Below are positions 1 through 6,132 of a stretch of 11,754 bases of DNA, in pieces. The translations under genes and the position numbers were made by a program. The notes under the pieces were generated by a model. It was not told the DNA's origin and searched no databases. It worked only from the letters and a program-made list of their open reading frames with translations. Positions within the stretch are counted from its first letter, which is position 1; each line of letters begins with the position of its first letter. The stretch is from contig JAITIE010000095.1 in assembly GCA_031279615.1 (NCBI GenBank), positions 1 to 11,754 on the forward strand, written 5' to 3'. Origin of the DNA: Candidatus Margulisiibacteriota bacterium (GTDB taxonomy: Bacteria; Margulisbacteria; Termititenacia; Termititenacales; Termititenacaceae).

Positions 1-268
1 TTGTCTCAAAATATTCCACCAACTTTTTATATGTATCCTGCGCCGCGCGGCGGTCACATTCTTTTTGCCAGCTGTCCCTGTTTTCAACTGCCCAGCCTTT
101 TTTCGAATTCACGATAAAATCTACAATCGGATCGGCAATCTCCGGGTCCTCGCCGCGGTCTATGGCGTACATGGCCAAAACCACAGCGCGGAACTGCTCG
201 GCAGAAACATTTTTCATGCCAGCAACTTGGTCATAATGAATTAAAAAAGCTTGCTTGGTTTTCGACAT
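1..268 (-). CDS. Partial phage-type protein, DUF6291-like N-terminus
   Basis: The ATG at 268 opens a frame of 89 codons that runs off the left edge without a stop, so the C-terminus is missing. A good Shine-Dalgarno (GAGGAAA) lies about 7 nt upstream. The visible protein begins MSKTKQAFLIHYDQVAGM and continues with a helical region (EQFRAVVLAMYAIDRGED), an acidic DPEIADPIVDFIV segment and a basic stretch near residues 70-80 (QKECDRRAAQD). From memory this pattern, an F-x-x-x-Y-D/E start, a 'give one layer to the operon' helix pair and a following charged helix, matches the small DUF6291 family of phage and prophage proteins of unknown role. That match is recall, not a search. The gene lies just beyond the 3' end of a tRNA and has its own promoter with palindromes, as expected at the edge of an integrated element. 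It could instead be an ordinary chromosomal hypothetical gene. Confidence 0.6.
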   Translation of the reverse strand, partial: MSKTKQAFLIHYDQVAGMKNVSAEQFRAVVLAMYAIDRGEDPEIADPIVDFIVNSKKGWAVENRDSWQKECDRRAAQDTYKKLVEYFET

Positions 269-315
269 TCAAATTTTCCTCAGCGTATGTCCAACAATAT
301 TGCTATTGCTGAACA

Positions 316-335
316 CCGCTAGGGTAATCTAGCGG
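316..335. repeat. Perfect palindrome, 7-6-7, possible operator
   Basis: CCGCTAG at 316-322 and CTAGCGG at 329-335 are exact inverted copies separated by 6 bp. The site overlaps the proposed -10 (326-331) of the leftward phage-like gene. No T-run follows on either strand, so a terminator is unlikely. An operator for a dimeric repressor is the simplest reading. Confidence 0.55.
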
Positions 336-355
336 CGATGTGTTGACTGCAACAA
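326..355 (-). promoter_or_regulatory. Candidate promoter of the phage-like gene
   Basis: Reading leftwards, TTGTTG (355-350), an 18-bp spacer and TAGATT (331-326) make a modest sigma70-like promoter. Transcription would start near 319, leaving a leader of about 50 nt before the ATG at 268. Both boxes are covered by perfect palindromes, which is why I prefer this pair. Each box is only a partial match to consensus. Confidence 0.35.
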
Positions 356-368
356 TATCCTGTTGCAG
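347..368. repeat. Perfect palindrome, 8-6-8, possible operator
   Basis: CTGCAACA at 347-354 and TGTTGCAG at 361-368 are exact inverted copies with a 6-bp centre, and they overlap the proposed -35 (350-355). The 9-mer CAACAATAT inside it (350-358) recurs at 292-300. On the + strand a T8 run (380-387) follows 11 nt later, which is too far for a classical intrinsic terminator. Its sequence differs from the palindrome at 316-335, but the arm and gap design is the same. Confidence 0.5.
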
Positions 369-403
369 AGTTATATCTGTTTTTTTTGGAATTCAACTTA
401 AAG

Positions 404-478
404 TGGTTCCCCGACAAGGACTCGAACCTCGATTAACAGAGCCAGAATCTGTTGTCCTGCCAATTAGACGATCGGGGA
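404..478 (-). tRNA. tRNA-Gln(CUG), CCA encoded
   Basis: The complement folds into a full cloverleaf. The acceptor arms are TCCCCGA and TCGGGGA. The D stem is GTCT/GGAC, the anticodon stem ACAGA/TCTGT with loop TTCTGGC, and the T stem CGAGG/CCTTG with loop TTCGAGT. The anticodon is CTG (+ strand 443-445), decoding CAG. The discriminator is A73 and the gene encodes the 3' CCA (404-406). The first pair is U1-A72 and the D loop has 8 nt, features known to suit tRNA-Gln that is amidated from Glu-tRNA-Gln by GatCAB. It lies 11 nt after the tsf stop with no promoter visible between, so it is probably cut out of the rpsB-tsf transcript. Confidence 0.95.
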
Positions 479-489
479 AGGTGTGAAAA

Positions 490-1344
490 TCAAGCGCCCA
501 GCTCAAAACGGGTAAAGCGCACTATCGACACGCCTTCTGGCAAAATAGCTTTCACTGTCTGATCCGGGTCGCGGATGTAACCCTGCTCCAGCAGGCAAAC
601 ATCTTGATAAAATTTATTAATCTTGCCGTCGATTATTTTCTCAATAATATTGGCCGGTTTCTTGGCGTTTTTCTCGTCCTGCAGGATCTGTGTTTTGTAA
701 ATCTCGCGCTCGCCGGCCAAATGCTCGGCTGTCACATCGGCGCGCTGTAAATACTGCGGCGCGGGATTGGCCGCCGCGATATGCATAGCGATATTTTTGG
801 CCAGCTCGCTGTCGGCCCGCGCGCCGGTCAGCTCGACCAGCACGCCGATGCGGCCGTTGTGCACATAGCTTTCCAGCACATTGCCAGCTGATGCGCTGTA
901 CAAAACAAAACGCCGCGCCACGATATTTTCGCCAATCACCGCAATGGCGTCAGTGATCAATTCATTGATTTTTTTCGACTCGTCGCCCAAAAAAGGCTGG
1001 TTTTCCAGTTCAGCAATATTTTTAGGCTGTTTGGCCAGCGCCTGGTCAAGCAGTTGATTGAGCAGAGCGCGAAATTTTGCGTTGCGCGCCACAAAATCCG
1101 TCTCGCTGTTCAGCTCCAGCAGTGCGGCCAGCGTGCGCTCCTCGTTGAATTTTACGTCGATCAGGCCTTCCGAAGCCGCGCGGTCGGAGCGTTTGGCGGC
1201 GGTGGACAGGCCTTTTTCCCGCAGCCACTTGACGGCCGCCTCAAAATCGCCGTCGGTTTCCTGCAAAGCTTTTTTGCAGTCCATCATGCCCGCAAAAGTT
1301 TTTTCCCGCAGTTCTTTTACTGTCGCGGCGGATATTTCAGTCAT
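490..1344 (-). CDS. tsf: Elongation factor Ts
   Basis: This encodes the guanine-nucleotide exchange factor that releases GDP from EF-Tu in the cytoplasm. At 284 residues it has the usual family length. The N-terminal UBA-like domain (residues 1-50) reads VKELREKTFAGMMDCKKAL. The EF-Tu contact motif TDFVARN follows at 82-88. The core dimerization domain carries MHIAAANPAPQYL, and the C-terminal region carries LLEQGYIRDPDQTV, both typical of EF-Ts. The frame stays open upstream to 1479, but only the ATG at 1344 has an AAAGGAGA ribosome site, and the extra residues would overlap rpsB. It starts 10 nt after the rpsB stop, so the two genes share one transcript, the usual bacterial order. The tRNA-Gln follows directly. 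Confidence 0.97.
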   Translation of the reverse strand: MTEISAATVKELREKTFAGMMDCKKALQETDGDFEAAVKWLREKGLSTAAKRSDRAASEGLIDVKFNEERTLAALLELNSETDFVARNAKFRALLNQLLDQALAKQPKNIAELENQPFLGDESKKINELITDAIAVIGENIVARRFVLYSASAGNVLESYVHNGRIGVLVELTGARADSELAKNIAMHIAAANPAPQYLQRADVTAEHLAGEREIYKTQILQDEKNAKKPANIIEKIIDGKINKFYQDVCLLEQGYIRDPDQTVKAILPEGVSIVRFTRFELGA

Positions 1345-1354
1345 GTTTTCTCCT

Positions 1355-2167
1355 TTAGTCTTTCTCGATCGCTTCGGTTGCCAAAATCTCTTCTTCTTTT
1401 TCGATTGCGGCCACAGCTTCCAGCGCGTCGTCCGGCGACACATAGGCGCTGTCTTCGTAAACGCCGCCGTTTTTCTCAATAAAAATCTTGGTGCCTTCGT
1501 TGCAGGCGTTGGCGATAGTCTGCGCGATTAATTTAACCGCGCGGATCGCGTCATCATTGCCCGGGATCGGCACATCGACCAGCTGTGGATTGGAGTTGGT
1601 GTCAACGATCGCCACAACCTTGATGCCCAGCCGCCGCGCCTCGTGCACCGCGATATTTTCTTTCACCGTGTCCACCACAAAAATCGCTTCCGGCAGTTTG
1701 CTCATTTCCAAAATCCCGCCCAGATTAGTTTCCAGCTTGGCCATCTCTTTGGTCAATTTGGAAACCTCTTTGGCCGGCAGTTTGGCAAAAATGCCTTTTT
1801 CTTTCTGCTCGAGCAGTTTTTTGTATTTGCGCACGGACTTGCGGATCGTCGCCAGATTGGTCAACGCGCCGCCCAGCCAGCGGTTGGTGACATGCGGCAT
1901 TTTGCAGCGCAGAGCTTCCTCGCGCACCGCATCCTGCGCCTGTTTCTTGGTGCCGACAAATAAAACCTTGCCGCCGTCGGACACCAAATCGCGGACAAAA
2001 TTGTAGGCGGCCTCAAGCCGCTCCAGTGACTGCTTCAAATCGATCACGTGAATGTCGTTGCGCGCCGTGTAAATGAACGGCTTCATGCGCGGGTCCCAGC
2101 GCTTGGTTTGGTGGCCGAAATGCACCCCCGCCTCCAGTAAATGACGCATGCTTACATCAAAAGCCAT
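1355..2167 (-). CDS. rpsB: 30S ribosomal protein S2
   Basis: S2 is a late-assembling protein of the small ribosomal subunit that binds near protein S1 and the neck of the 30S particle. The 270-residue product carries the family signatures in order: LLEAGVHFGHQTKRWDPRMK near residues 10-29, GGKVLFVGTKKQA, RWLGGALTNLATI, and the second S2 signature around PEAIFVVDTVKENIAVHEA. It also has VDTNSNPQLVDVPIPGNDDA. The last 20 or so residues form an acidic helical tail (IEKEEEIL), a common lineage-specific extension. AAGGAG lies 5 nt before the ATG. It is the first gene of the rpsB-tsf-tRNA unit, with its own promoter at 2318-2345 and a leader of about 143 nt that can fold, so feedback control by S2 is possible. 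Confidence 0.97.
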   Translation of the reverse strand: MAFDVSMRHLLEAGVHFGHQTKRWDPRMKPFIYTARNDIHVIDLKQSLERLEAAYNFVRDLVSDGGKVLFVGTKKQAQDAVREEALRCKMPHVTNRWLGGALTNLATIRKSVRKYKKLLEQKEKGIFAKLPAKEVSKLTKEMAKLETNLGGILEMSKLPEAIFVVDTVKENIAVHEARRLGIKVVAIVDTNSNPQLVDVPIPGNDDAIRAVKLIAQTIANACNEGTKIFIEKNGGVYEDSAYVSPDDALEAVAAIEKEEEILATEAIEKD

Positions 2168-2184
2168 TTGAACTCCTTCATTTT

Positions 2185-2206
2185 GCCGAAAAAAGAATTT
2201 TCCGGC
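2185..2206 (-). promoter_or_regulatory. Leader hairpin just before the rpsB ribosome site
   Basis: In the rpsB transcript GCCGGAAAA (2206-2198) can pair with UUUUUCGGC (2193-2185) around a UUCU loop, giving 9 pairs including one G-U. The stem ends about 7 nt before the AAGGAG site. The T-run lies inside the stem rather than after it, so this is not an intrinsic terminator. It could modulate ribosome access. Confidence 0.4.
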
Positions 2207-2235
2207 GGTTTATTCTTCTCGTTCCGCTTTTAAAC

Positions 2236-2271
2236 CTGTCTTTTAACCCCGAACGGGCAACCACAAGACAG
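2236..2271 (-). promoter_or_regulatory. Upper stem-loop of the rpsB leader
   Basis: In the transcript the outer arms CUGUCUU (2271-2265) and AAGACAG (2242-2236) pair over 7 bp. An inner CCCG-UU-CGGG stem sits in the enclosed region, with an internal loop between the two. Two-stem leaders before rpsB that bind S2 are known from E. coli and its relatives, but I see no sequence match to that element, so the role is inferred from position. Confidence 0.4.
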
Positions 2272-2317
2272 CGGCGCAACGATGCTTATTCCTTTTTCTC
2301 AACGCCAAAGGGAATGC

Positions 2318-2345
2318 ATTATAACACAGGCCAAAATTTTTGCAA
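2318..2345 (-). promoter_or_regulatory. rpsB-tsf promoter, extended -10
   Basis: Leftwards: TTGCAA (2345-2340), a 16-bp spacer and a perfect TATAAT (2323-2318), preceded by TG one base upstream (TGTTATAAT), which makes an extended -10. The start would fall near 2311. This is the strongest promoter-like match in the window and fits a highly expressed ribosomal protein operon. Confidence 0.75.
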
Positions 2346-2369
2346 TAATTCAGCCGGAGCGCCGATAAA
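2340..2369 (+). promoter_or_regulatory. Candidate divergent promoter sharing the rpsB -35 box
   Basis: TTGCAA (2340-2345) is its own reverse complement, so the same six bases can serve as a -35 rightwards. An 18-bp spacer then leads to GATAAA (2364-2369). The predicted start is near 2376, only about 3 nt before the ATG at 2379. The -10 is a 4/6 match, so the call is tentative. Confidence 0.3.
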
Positions 2370-2378
2370 TAAACAGCC

Positions 2379-3077
2379 ATGTTGACTAAACTTGTGTCTG
2401 TTTTCAAACACCAAGCCGCCAAGCGTATTGTTATCAATGCCGATCTCTGGCTTGAATTCCAAAAACACGACGCCTATCTCAACGGCAATACCTACCGGAT
2501 AATCTATCAGGGCAGCAAAGCCGGAAAAATAGCCTTGCGCTGGGGCGGCAAACATACTCTCACTATTCCGTTTATACAGCTGGAGGACAAATATCTGCGG
2601 CGCGGTTTTGGACAGGCCATACTGCGCTGTCTATTGGATGCGGCAGAGGGAATAATAATAGAATACACCGCTAATTTTGGTTTGCTGCGTCTGGCGCAAA
2701 AAATCGACCCGTGTGTCCAGTACCACGTAGTGGAAACTTTTACGGTCGTGTCAAACGGCAAACAACAGCAGCCGCGTGACCTGGAGTTGCCGCCGTATTT
2801 TTTTAGTCCGGCAGAACGCGACCCGCTGACCATGAGTAATATTTACAAGGTTACTTTTCACCAAGGGCTGCTGGATCAGACCATCTTTTTTGTGAAAAAT
2901 CGGCACAATATTTTCCACAGCGACAATCGCAAGTTTACGCTGGAACAAACGCCGGGAAACGGACTGCAGCTGCGCCACAAACCCAACGGCGCGCCAATAT
3001 CGCAAGCGCAAATTTATCTGGAAGGCTTGTTCTTAAACGCGCTGTTAAACGCTAAGACTATGTCCGGCGGGAAGTAA
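2379..3077 (+). CDS. Uncharacterised protein, weak GNAT-like N-terminal half
   Basis: The 232-residue product has no signal peptide or membrane segment and is probably cytoplasmic. I do not recognise the family. Residues 60-85 read TLTIPFIQLEDKYLRRGFGQ and onward, with R74-R75-G-F-G78-Q-A followed by a helix. This resembles the acetyl-CoA pyrophosphate loop of GNAT acetyltransferases, but the other GNAT motifs are not evident. The second half (DPLTMSNIYKVTFHQGLLDQ onward) looks beta-rich and has no motif I know. An in-frame stop at 2370-2372 fixes the start to ATG 2379 or a downstream TTG or GTG. None has a Shine-Dalgarno, so translation may be leaderless. It diverges from rpsB, and its last 20 bp overlap the convergent 3058-3546 gene. 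Confidence 0.75.
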   Translation: MLTKLVSVFKHQAAKRIVINADLWLEFQKHDAYLNGNTYRIIYQGSKAGKIALRWGGKHTLTIPFIQLEDKYLRRGFGQAILRCLLDAAEGIIIEYTANFGLLRLAQKIDPCVQYHVVETFTVVSNGKQQQPRDLELPPYFFSPAERDPLTMSNIYKVTFHQGLLDQTIFFVKNRHNIFHSDNRKFTLEQTPGNGLQLRHKPNGAPISQAQIYLEGLFLNALLNAKTMSGGK

Positions 3078-3546
3078 TTTGTATTTTCCGGTCTAAGACA
3101 CTCAAAATCAAAACGATTAAGGCCAAAATCACGGACAAAACTATTTTGAATTTGCTGACCGGCTGTGGCAGCGCGTAGCCTGCGGCAATTTTTTCAATCC
3201 GCACAGCGTGAATATCCGTCTCACCGCCATGCTCGGCACAGGCGCGGTTGAACTCGCCCCAAATCCTAACCGTGTCGCCGATTTGTTGATATTTTCCAAC
3301 GGTTTGGATTTCCGCCGCCAACTCCCGCGGCGCAAAAATGCCGATCGCGTTCTCGCCATCGCTGACGTTGAACCAGACGTTTTCACCGCGCGCCATAATA
3401 TCGCCGATAATCTCGCCCTGATACAGCGCCGGAATATTATCGTACTCCCGCGGCAAATCAAGCAGCTGGCCTGACGAATATTCCCGCGCGGCCGGCGCGG
3501 CCAGAGCATAAACCATCAGCAGTAAAACAAAAACTATATTTTTCAC
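3058..3546 (-). CDS. Membrane-anchored OB-fold protein, last gene of the rho-trk operon
   Basis: The 162-residue product starts with a hydrophobic signal (residues 4-19, VIVFVLLL-like, ending APAA). A beta-rich region at 40-118 follows, then a single hydrophobic segment at about 133-151 and a basic tail (DRKIQITSRR), predicting a domain outside the membrane tethered by its C-terminus. The beta region (YQGEIIGDIMARGENVWFNV, then GDTVRIWGEF) has the spacing of a tRNA-anti/OB-fold strand set. C103-AEH106-GG-ETDIH113 at the end of it looks like a fixed motif. From memory, similar proteins accompany trk genes in several anaerobes, with no function known to me. It starts with GTG at 3546, whose AAAGGA site lies inside the end of trkH, so translation is coupled. 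It might act on TrkH or the envelope, but that is a guess. Confidence 0.75.
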   Translation of the reverse strand: MKNIVFVLLLMVYALAAPAAREYSSGQLLDLPREYDNIPALYQGEIIGDIMARGENVWFNVSDGENAIGIFAPRELAAEIQTVGKYQQIGDTVRIWGEFNRACAEHGGETDIHAVRIEKIAAGYALPQPVSKFKIVLSVILALIVLILSVLDRKIQITSRRT

Positions 3547-3549
3547 AAG

Positions 3550-5052
3550 CTACTTTCCTTTCAGGCAAGCCCAGCCATACGCCAGCAGTCCCAGCACGGC
3601 GGTAAATTCCAAACGGCCGCCCCAAATTTCCAGCAGGTAAATCAATTTCAGACCGATCGGCAGGTCGGGACCGATAATGCCGCAGGACAAGCCGGTGTTA
3701 GTCGCGGCGGAGATCGACTCAAACAAAGCCGGCATAAACGGATACCCATAACAAACTCCCGCCAGCGCGCCGAGCAAAAAGACCGCCAGATAGAGCAAAG
3801 TTACGAGCGCCGCGCCGCGCACAATCTTGTCGTCGAGAAAATAATCTTTGACATGATGGTAACGTTCAGCCACCACGGCGCTTTGCGGCAACAACAGGCG
3901 TTTGATATCTTGGCACAGCGCTTTAAAAAGAATACCGATGCGCAGAGCCTTGATGCCGCCGGCTGTCGAGCAGGCGCTGCCGCCGATCGCCATCGCTGTC
4001 ATTAAGGCCAGCAGAGCAAGCTGCGGCCATTCGCGGAAAAACTGACCGGCATATATAGTCGTGAAACCCGCGGTCGAATGGCCGGCGCCCAGCAGAAAAA
4101 CACCTTTGCGCAGTGTCGCCCCCAGGCCGGGGTACACGCGGAAATAGAACAGACCAGCGCAGACCAAAAAAACCGCCAGCAAAAAAGAACAAAACAAAAC
4201 CACTGCCTCAATATTGCGGCGCAGTTCGCGGCGGTCGCCGGTGTAAAAAGCATAGTGCAGGCGGAAATTCAAAATGCCTAAGAACATAAAAAAAAGCAAA
4301 ACTAATTCCAGCCGCCAGCTGTGATAATACAAAATACTTTGCGTATGCGGAGTAAATCCGCCGGTGCTGAAGCCGGACATAAACAGCCAAAGCCCCTGCC
4401 AAAAAGACTGCGCCCAGGACAGGCCGTCCCAGCGCAAAATCAAAGTCAGCGCGGTGGTCCCGACCGCCAGAAACACCAGACTGATCTGCAGAATAAGGCG
4501 CGCGGTGCTGATGATATTCGGCACAATCCGTTCGTCGCGCGCCTCGCCGGCATAGAGTTTAAATCCGCCCGCGCCGCGCAACATCAGAAAACTCAAGGCC
4601 ATGACTACGATGCCCTGTCCACCGAGGAACATTAGCAGATGCCGCCACATGTTGTCCGCCGCGGAGATATGGTCGAGATCGCGCGCCAGACTAAAACCCG
4701 CCGTGGCCAGCGCGTTCATCGCTTCAAAAAAAGAATCCAGATAAGAGCCGTAATTACCGCCGAGAAAAAACGGCCAGGCGGCCACGGCGGCGGCGGCCAG
4801 CCAGAACAGCGCGGCAAGAGTCAAGCCGTGCAGCCAGCCAATCTCTTTCTTGGTAAAACACAGCAGCCGCAGGGCTAGACCCAGGCCCAGCGCGCCCAAA
4901 CCGCTCACCAGATAATTGAGCAACGCCGGCCATTCGCGGAAAAGCAGCGCGGTCAGCAACGGCAAGGCCATCAGGCAGCCGACGCCGGTCAAAATCGTGC
5001 CCAGATAAAAGCCCACAACTTTGTGGTCGTCCAGACGAGGCCTGATCAGCAT
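3550..5052 (-). CDS. trkH: TrkH/KtrB-family potassium uptake channel subunit
   Basis: This is an integral inner-membrane protein that conducts K+ (or co-transports Na+/K+) inwards. The 500 residues have the length and hydrophobicity of the family. All four pore loops are visible with the glycine filter: TAGFS (117-121), STGGFT (229-234), STAGFT (326-331) and NTGLS (452-456). The conserved GGSACSTAGGIK stretch is at 357-368, after the third pore, and GGRLE is near 478-482 at the C-terminus, both hallmarks of TrkH. The single-glycine-per-repeat filter separates it from true K+ channels. It starts 2 nt after the trkA stop without a clear Shine-Dalgarno, so it probably depends on translational coupling. 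The neighbouring TrkA proteins would gate it from the cytoplasm. Confidence 0.95.
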   Translation of the reverse strand: MLIRPRLDDHKVVGFYLGTILTGVGCLMALPLLTALLFREWPALLNYLVSGLGALGLGLALRLLCFTKKEIGWLHGLTLAALFWLAAAAVAAWPFFLGGNYGSYLDSFFEAMNALATAGFSLARDLDHISAADNMWRHLLMFLGGQGIVVMALSFLMLRGAGGFKLYAGEARDERIVPNIISTARLILQISLVFLAVGTTALTLILRWDGLSWAQSFWQGLWLFMSGFSTGGFTPHTQSILYYHSWRLELVLLFFMFLGILNFRLHYAFYTGDRRELRRNIEAVVLFCSFLLAVFLVCAGLFYFRVYPGLGATLRKGVFLLGAGHSTAGFTTIYAGQFFREWPQLALLALMTAMAIGGSACSTAGGIKALRIGILFKALCQDIKRLLLPQSAVVAERYHHVKDYFLDDKIVRGAALVTLLYLAVFLLGALAGVCYGYPFMPALFESISAATNTGLSCGIIGPDLPIGLKLIYLLEIWGGRLEFTAVLGLLAYGWACLKGK

Positions 5053-5054
5053 GG

Positions 5055-5720
5055 TTAAGCTTTGGTTCCCAGCAGGTCGAGCAACGCCTGCCGGCTGCCG
5101 TCTGAAGTCAGCGCGATCACATCGTCGCCGCGTTGCAAAACCGTGCTGCCGCGCGGCACGATAACTCCTTCGCCACGCAGGATGGAGATCAAAACCGTAT
5201 CCGGGGGCAAAGCCAATTCCATAACCTTTTTCGAAACGACCGCTGAATACGGCGAAACCGCAACCTGCACGATTGCCATTTTGCCGCGCTTCAACGTAAA
5301 CAAAGTGGACATCTCCAGCGAAGAAACTTCCTGCGTGATCAGGCTGGTGATGATCGCGCCGCTGTCCACTGGCACGTCAACACCCAGCGCGGCAAAAGTT
5401 TTGGCGTTGCGCGAATCGTTAACCCGCGCGACAGTGCGCTGCACATTGAAACGCTCTTTGGCCAGCTGGCAGATTACGATATTGTCCTCATCATCGCCGG
5501 TCAGCGCGGCCACTACCTCCGCCCGATCCAAACAAGCCTGCTCTAGAATATTCGGATCACAACTGTCACCGCAGACCACTAAAGTATCCGGAAAACTTTC
5601 GGCCATTTGCGCGCAGACTTCCGGCCGGCGGTCGAGCAAAACGATCGTGTGTTTTTCTTTGACCAGATTGGCGGCCAGCTGCCGGCCAACATTGCCCGCG
5701 CCGGCGATTACGATAAACAT
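5055..5720 (-). CDS. trkA: TrkA-type RCK regulatory subunit, RCK_N plus RCK_C
   Basis: This is a cytoplasmic regulator that forms a ring under TrkH and opens or closes it in response to nucleotide. Residues 1-130 form a Rossmann RCK_N domain with G7-A-G9-N-V-G12 and an acidic D30 at the end of strand 2 (TIVLLD), the usual choice for NAD(H). The region at about 135-218 is an RCK_C domain (VAVSPYSAVVSKKVMELALP, then GDDVIALTSDG). The 221-residue length matches single-copy TrkA/KtrA proteins and is half of E. coli TrkA. A strong GAGGAG lies 8 nt before the ATG. The ATG overlaps the stop of the upstream one-domain TrkA as TAATG, and trkH follows at 2 nt. Confidence 0.95.
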   Translation of the reverse strand: MFIVIAGAGNVGRQLAANLVKEKHTIVLLDRRPEVCAQMAESFPDTLVVCGDSCDPNILEQACLDRAEVVAALTGDDEDNIVICQLAKERFNVQRTVARVNDSRNAKTFAALGVDVPVDSGAIITSLITQEVSSLEMSTLFTLKRGKMAIVQVAVSPYSAVVSKKVMELALPPDTVLISILRGEGVIVPRGSTVLQRGDDVIALTSDGSRQALLDLLGTKA

Positions 5721-6127
5721 TATTTCTGCTCCTCTAAAATCTTGTCGCGGATCAGCGCCGCAAATAATGTTGTGCCGCTGACCACATCCAGCCCCATTTG
5801 TTTGTAAATATAAGCGCGGCGCGGATCGTACACCCGCGTCATCACTCGCGGCACTTTAAAAATTTTCTTGATCACCTGCGCGGCCACCACATTGGTATTG
5901 TCGCCGTTAGTCACCACGACCGCGGCGTCGGCTTTTTCCACACCGGCCTCGCGGAGCGTCTCCATATCAATGCCGTTGCCGACCAGCGTCGCGCCGTTGA
6001 AATCCGCGCCCAATCTCTGCAGGGAAACCACGTTTTTATCCAGCACCGTGACATTGCAGCCAGCCGCGCTCAAAATCTGCGCTGATTCTGCGCCCACCCG
6101 GCCACAGCCGACAATCAGGATATTCAT
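5720..6127 (-). CDS. Short TrkA homologue, RCK_N domain only
   Basis: The 135-residue protein is a complete Rossmann RCK_N domain and nothing more. It has MNILIVGCGRVGAESA with G7-C-G9-R-V-G12, D30 after strand 2 (NVTVLD), and the late VYDPRRAYIYKQMGLDVVSG segment typical of TrkA, then stops at KILEEQK where RCK_C would begin. A neighbouring full TrkA makes decay unlikely. Thermotoga maritima has such a pair (TM1088A and TM1088B) that assembles as a two-subunit octameric TrkA ring, and this pair is probably the same arrangement. The gene starts 5 nt after the rho stop with only a poor AGAG ribosome site, so ribosomes from rho may feed it. It overlaps the next gene by one base. Confidence 0.9.
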   Translation of the reverse strand: MNILIVGCGRVGAESAQILSAAGCNVTVLDKNVVSLQRLGADFNGATLVGNGIDMETLREAGVEKADAAVVVTNGDNTNVVAAQVIKKIFKVPRVMTRVYDPRRAYIYKQMGLDVVSGTTLFAALIRDKILEEQK

Positions 6128-6132
6128 AATCT

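Noticed and set aside
347..387. Hairpin followed by T8 as an intrinsic terminator on the + strand
   Set aside because: The T-run begins 11 nt after the stem, and no + strand gene lies upstream in the window. An operator reading fits better.
404..478. tRNA-Glu (anticodon TTC)
   Set aside because: The 7-base loop bounded by ACAGA/TCTGT puts CTG, not TTC, at positions 34-36.
1345..1479. N-terminal extension of tsf to 1479
   Set aside because: It would overlap the end of rpsB, is basic and unlike any EF-Ts, and the AAAGGAGA site points to the ATG at 1344.
2243..2437. 64-codon - strand frame across the rpsB leader
   Set aside because: It spans the rpsB promoter and leader stems and has no ribosome site or recognisable protein character.
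5062..5781. 239-codon + strand frame opposite the two-domain trkA
   Set aside because: It is antisense to a well-supported gene and rich in Ser, Thr and Arg, as expected of a reverse-frame shadow.
5720..6127. Short TrkA as a frameshifted or decayed gene
   Set aside because: The domain is complete, it ends at a natural boundary, the next gene has its own strong ribosome site, and the layout matches a known two-subunit pair.
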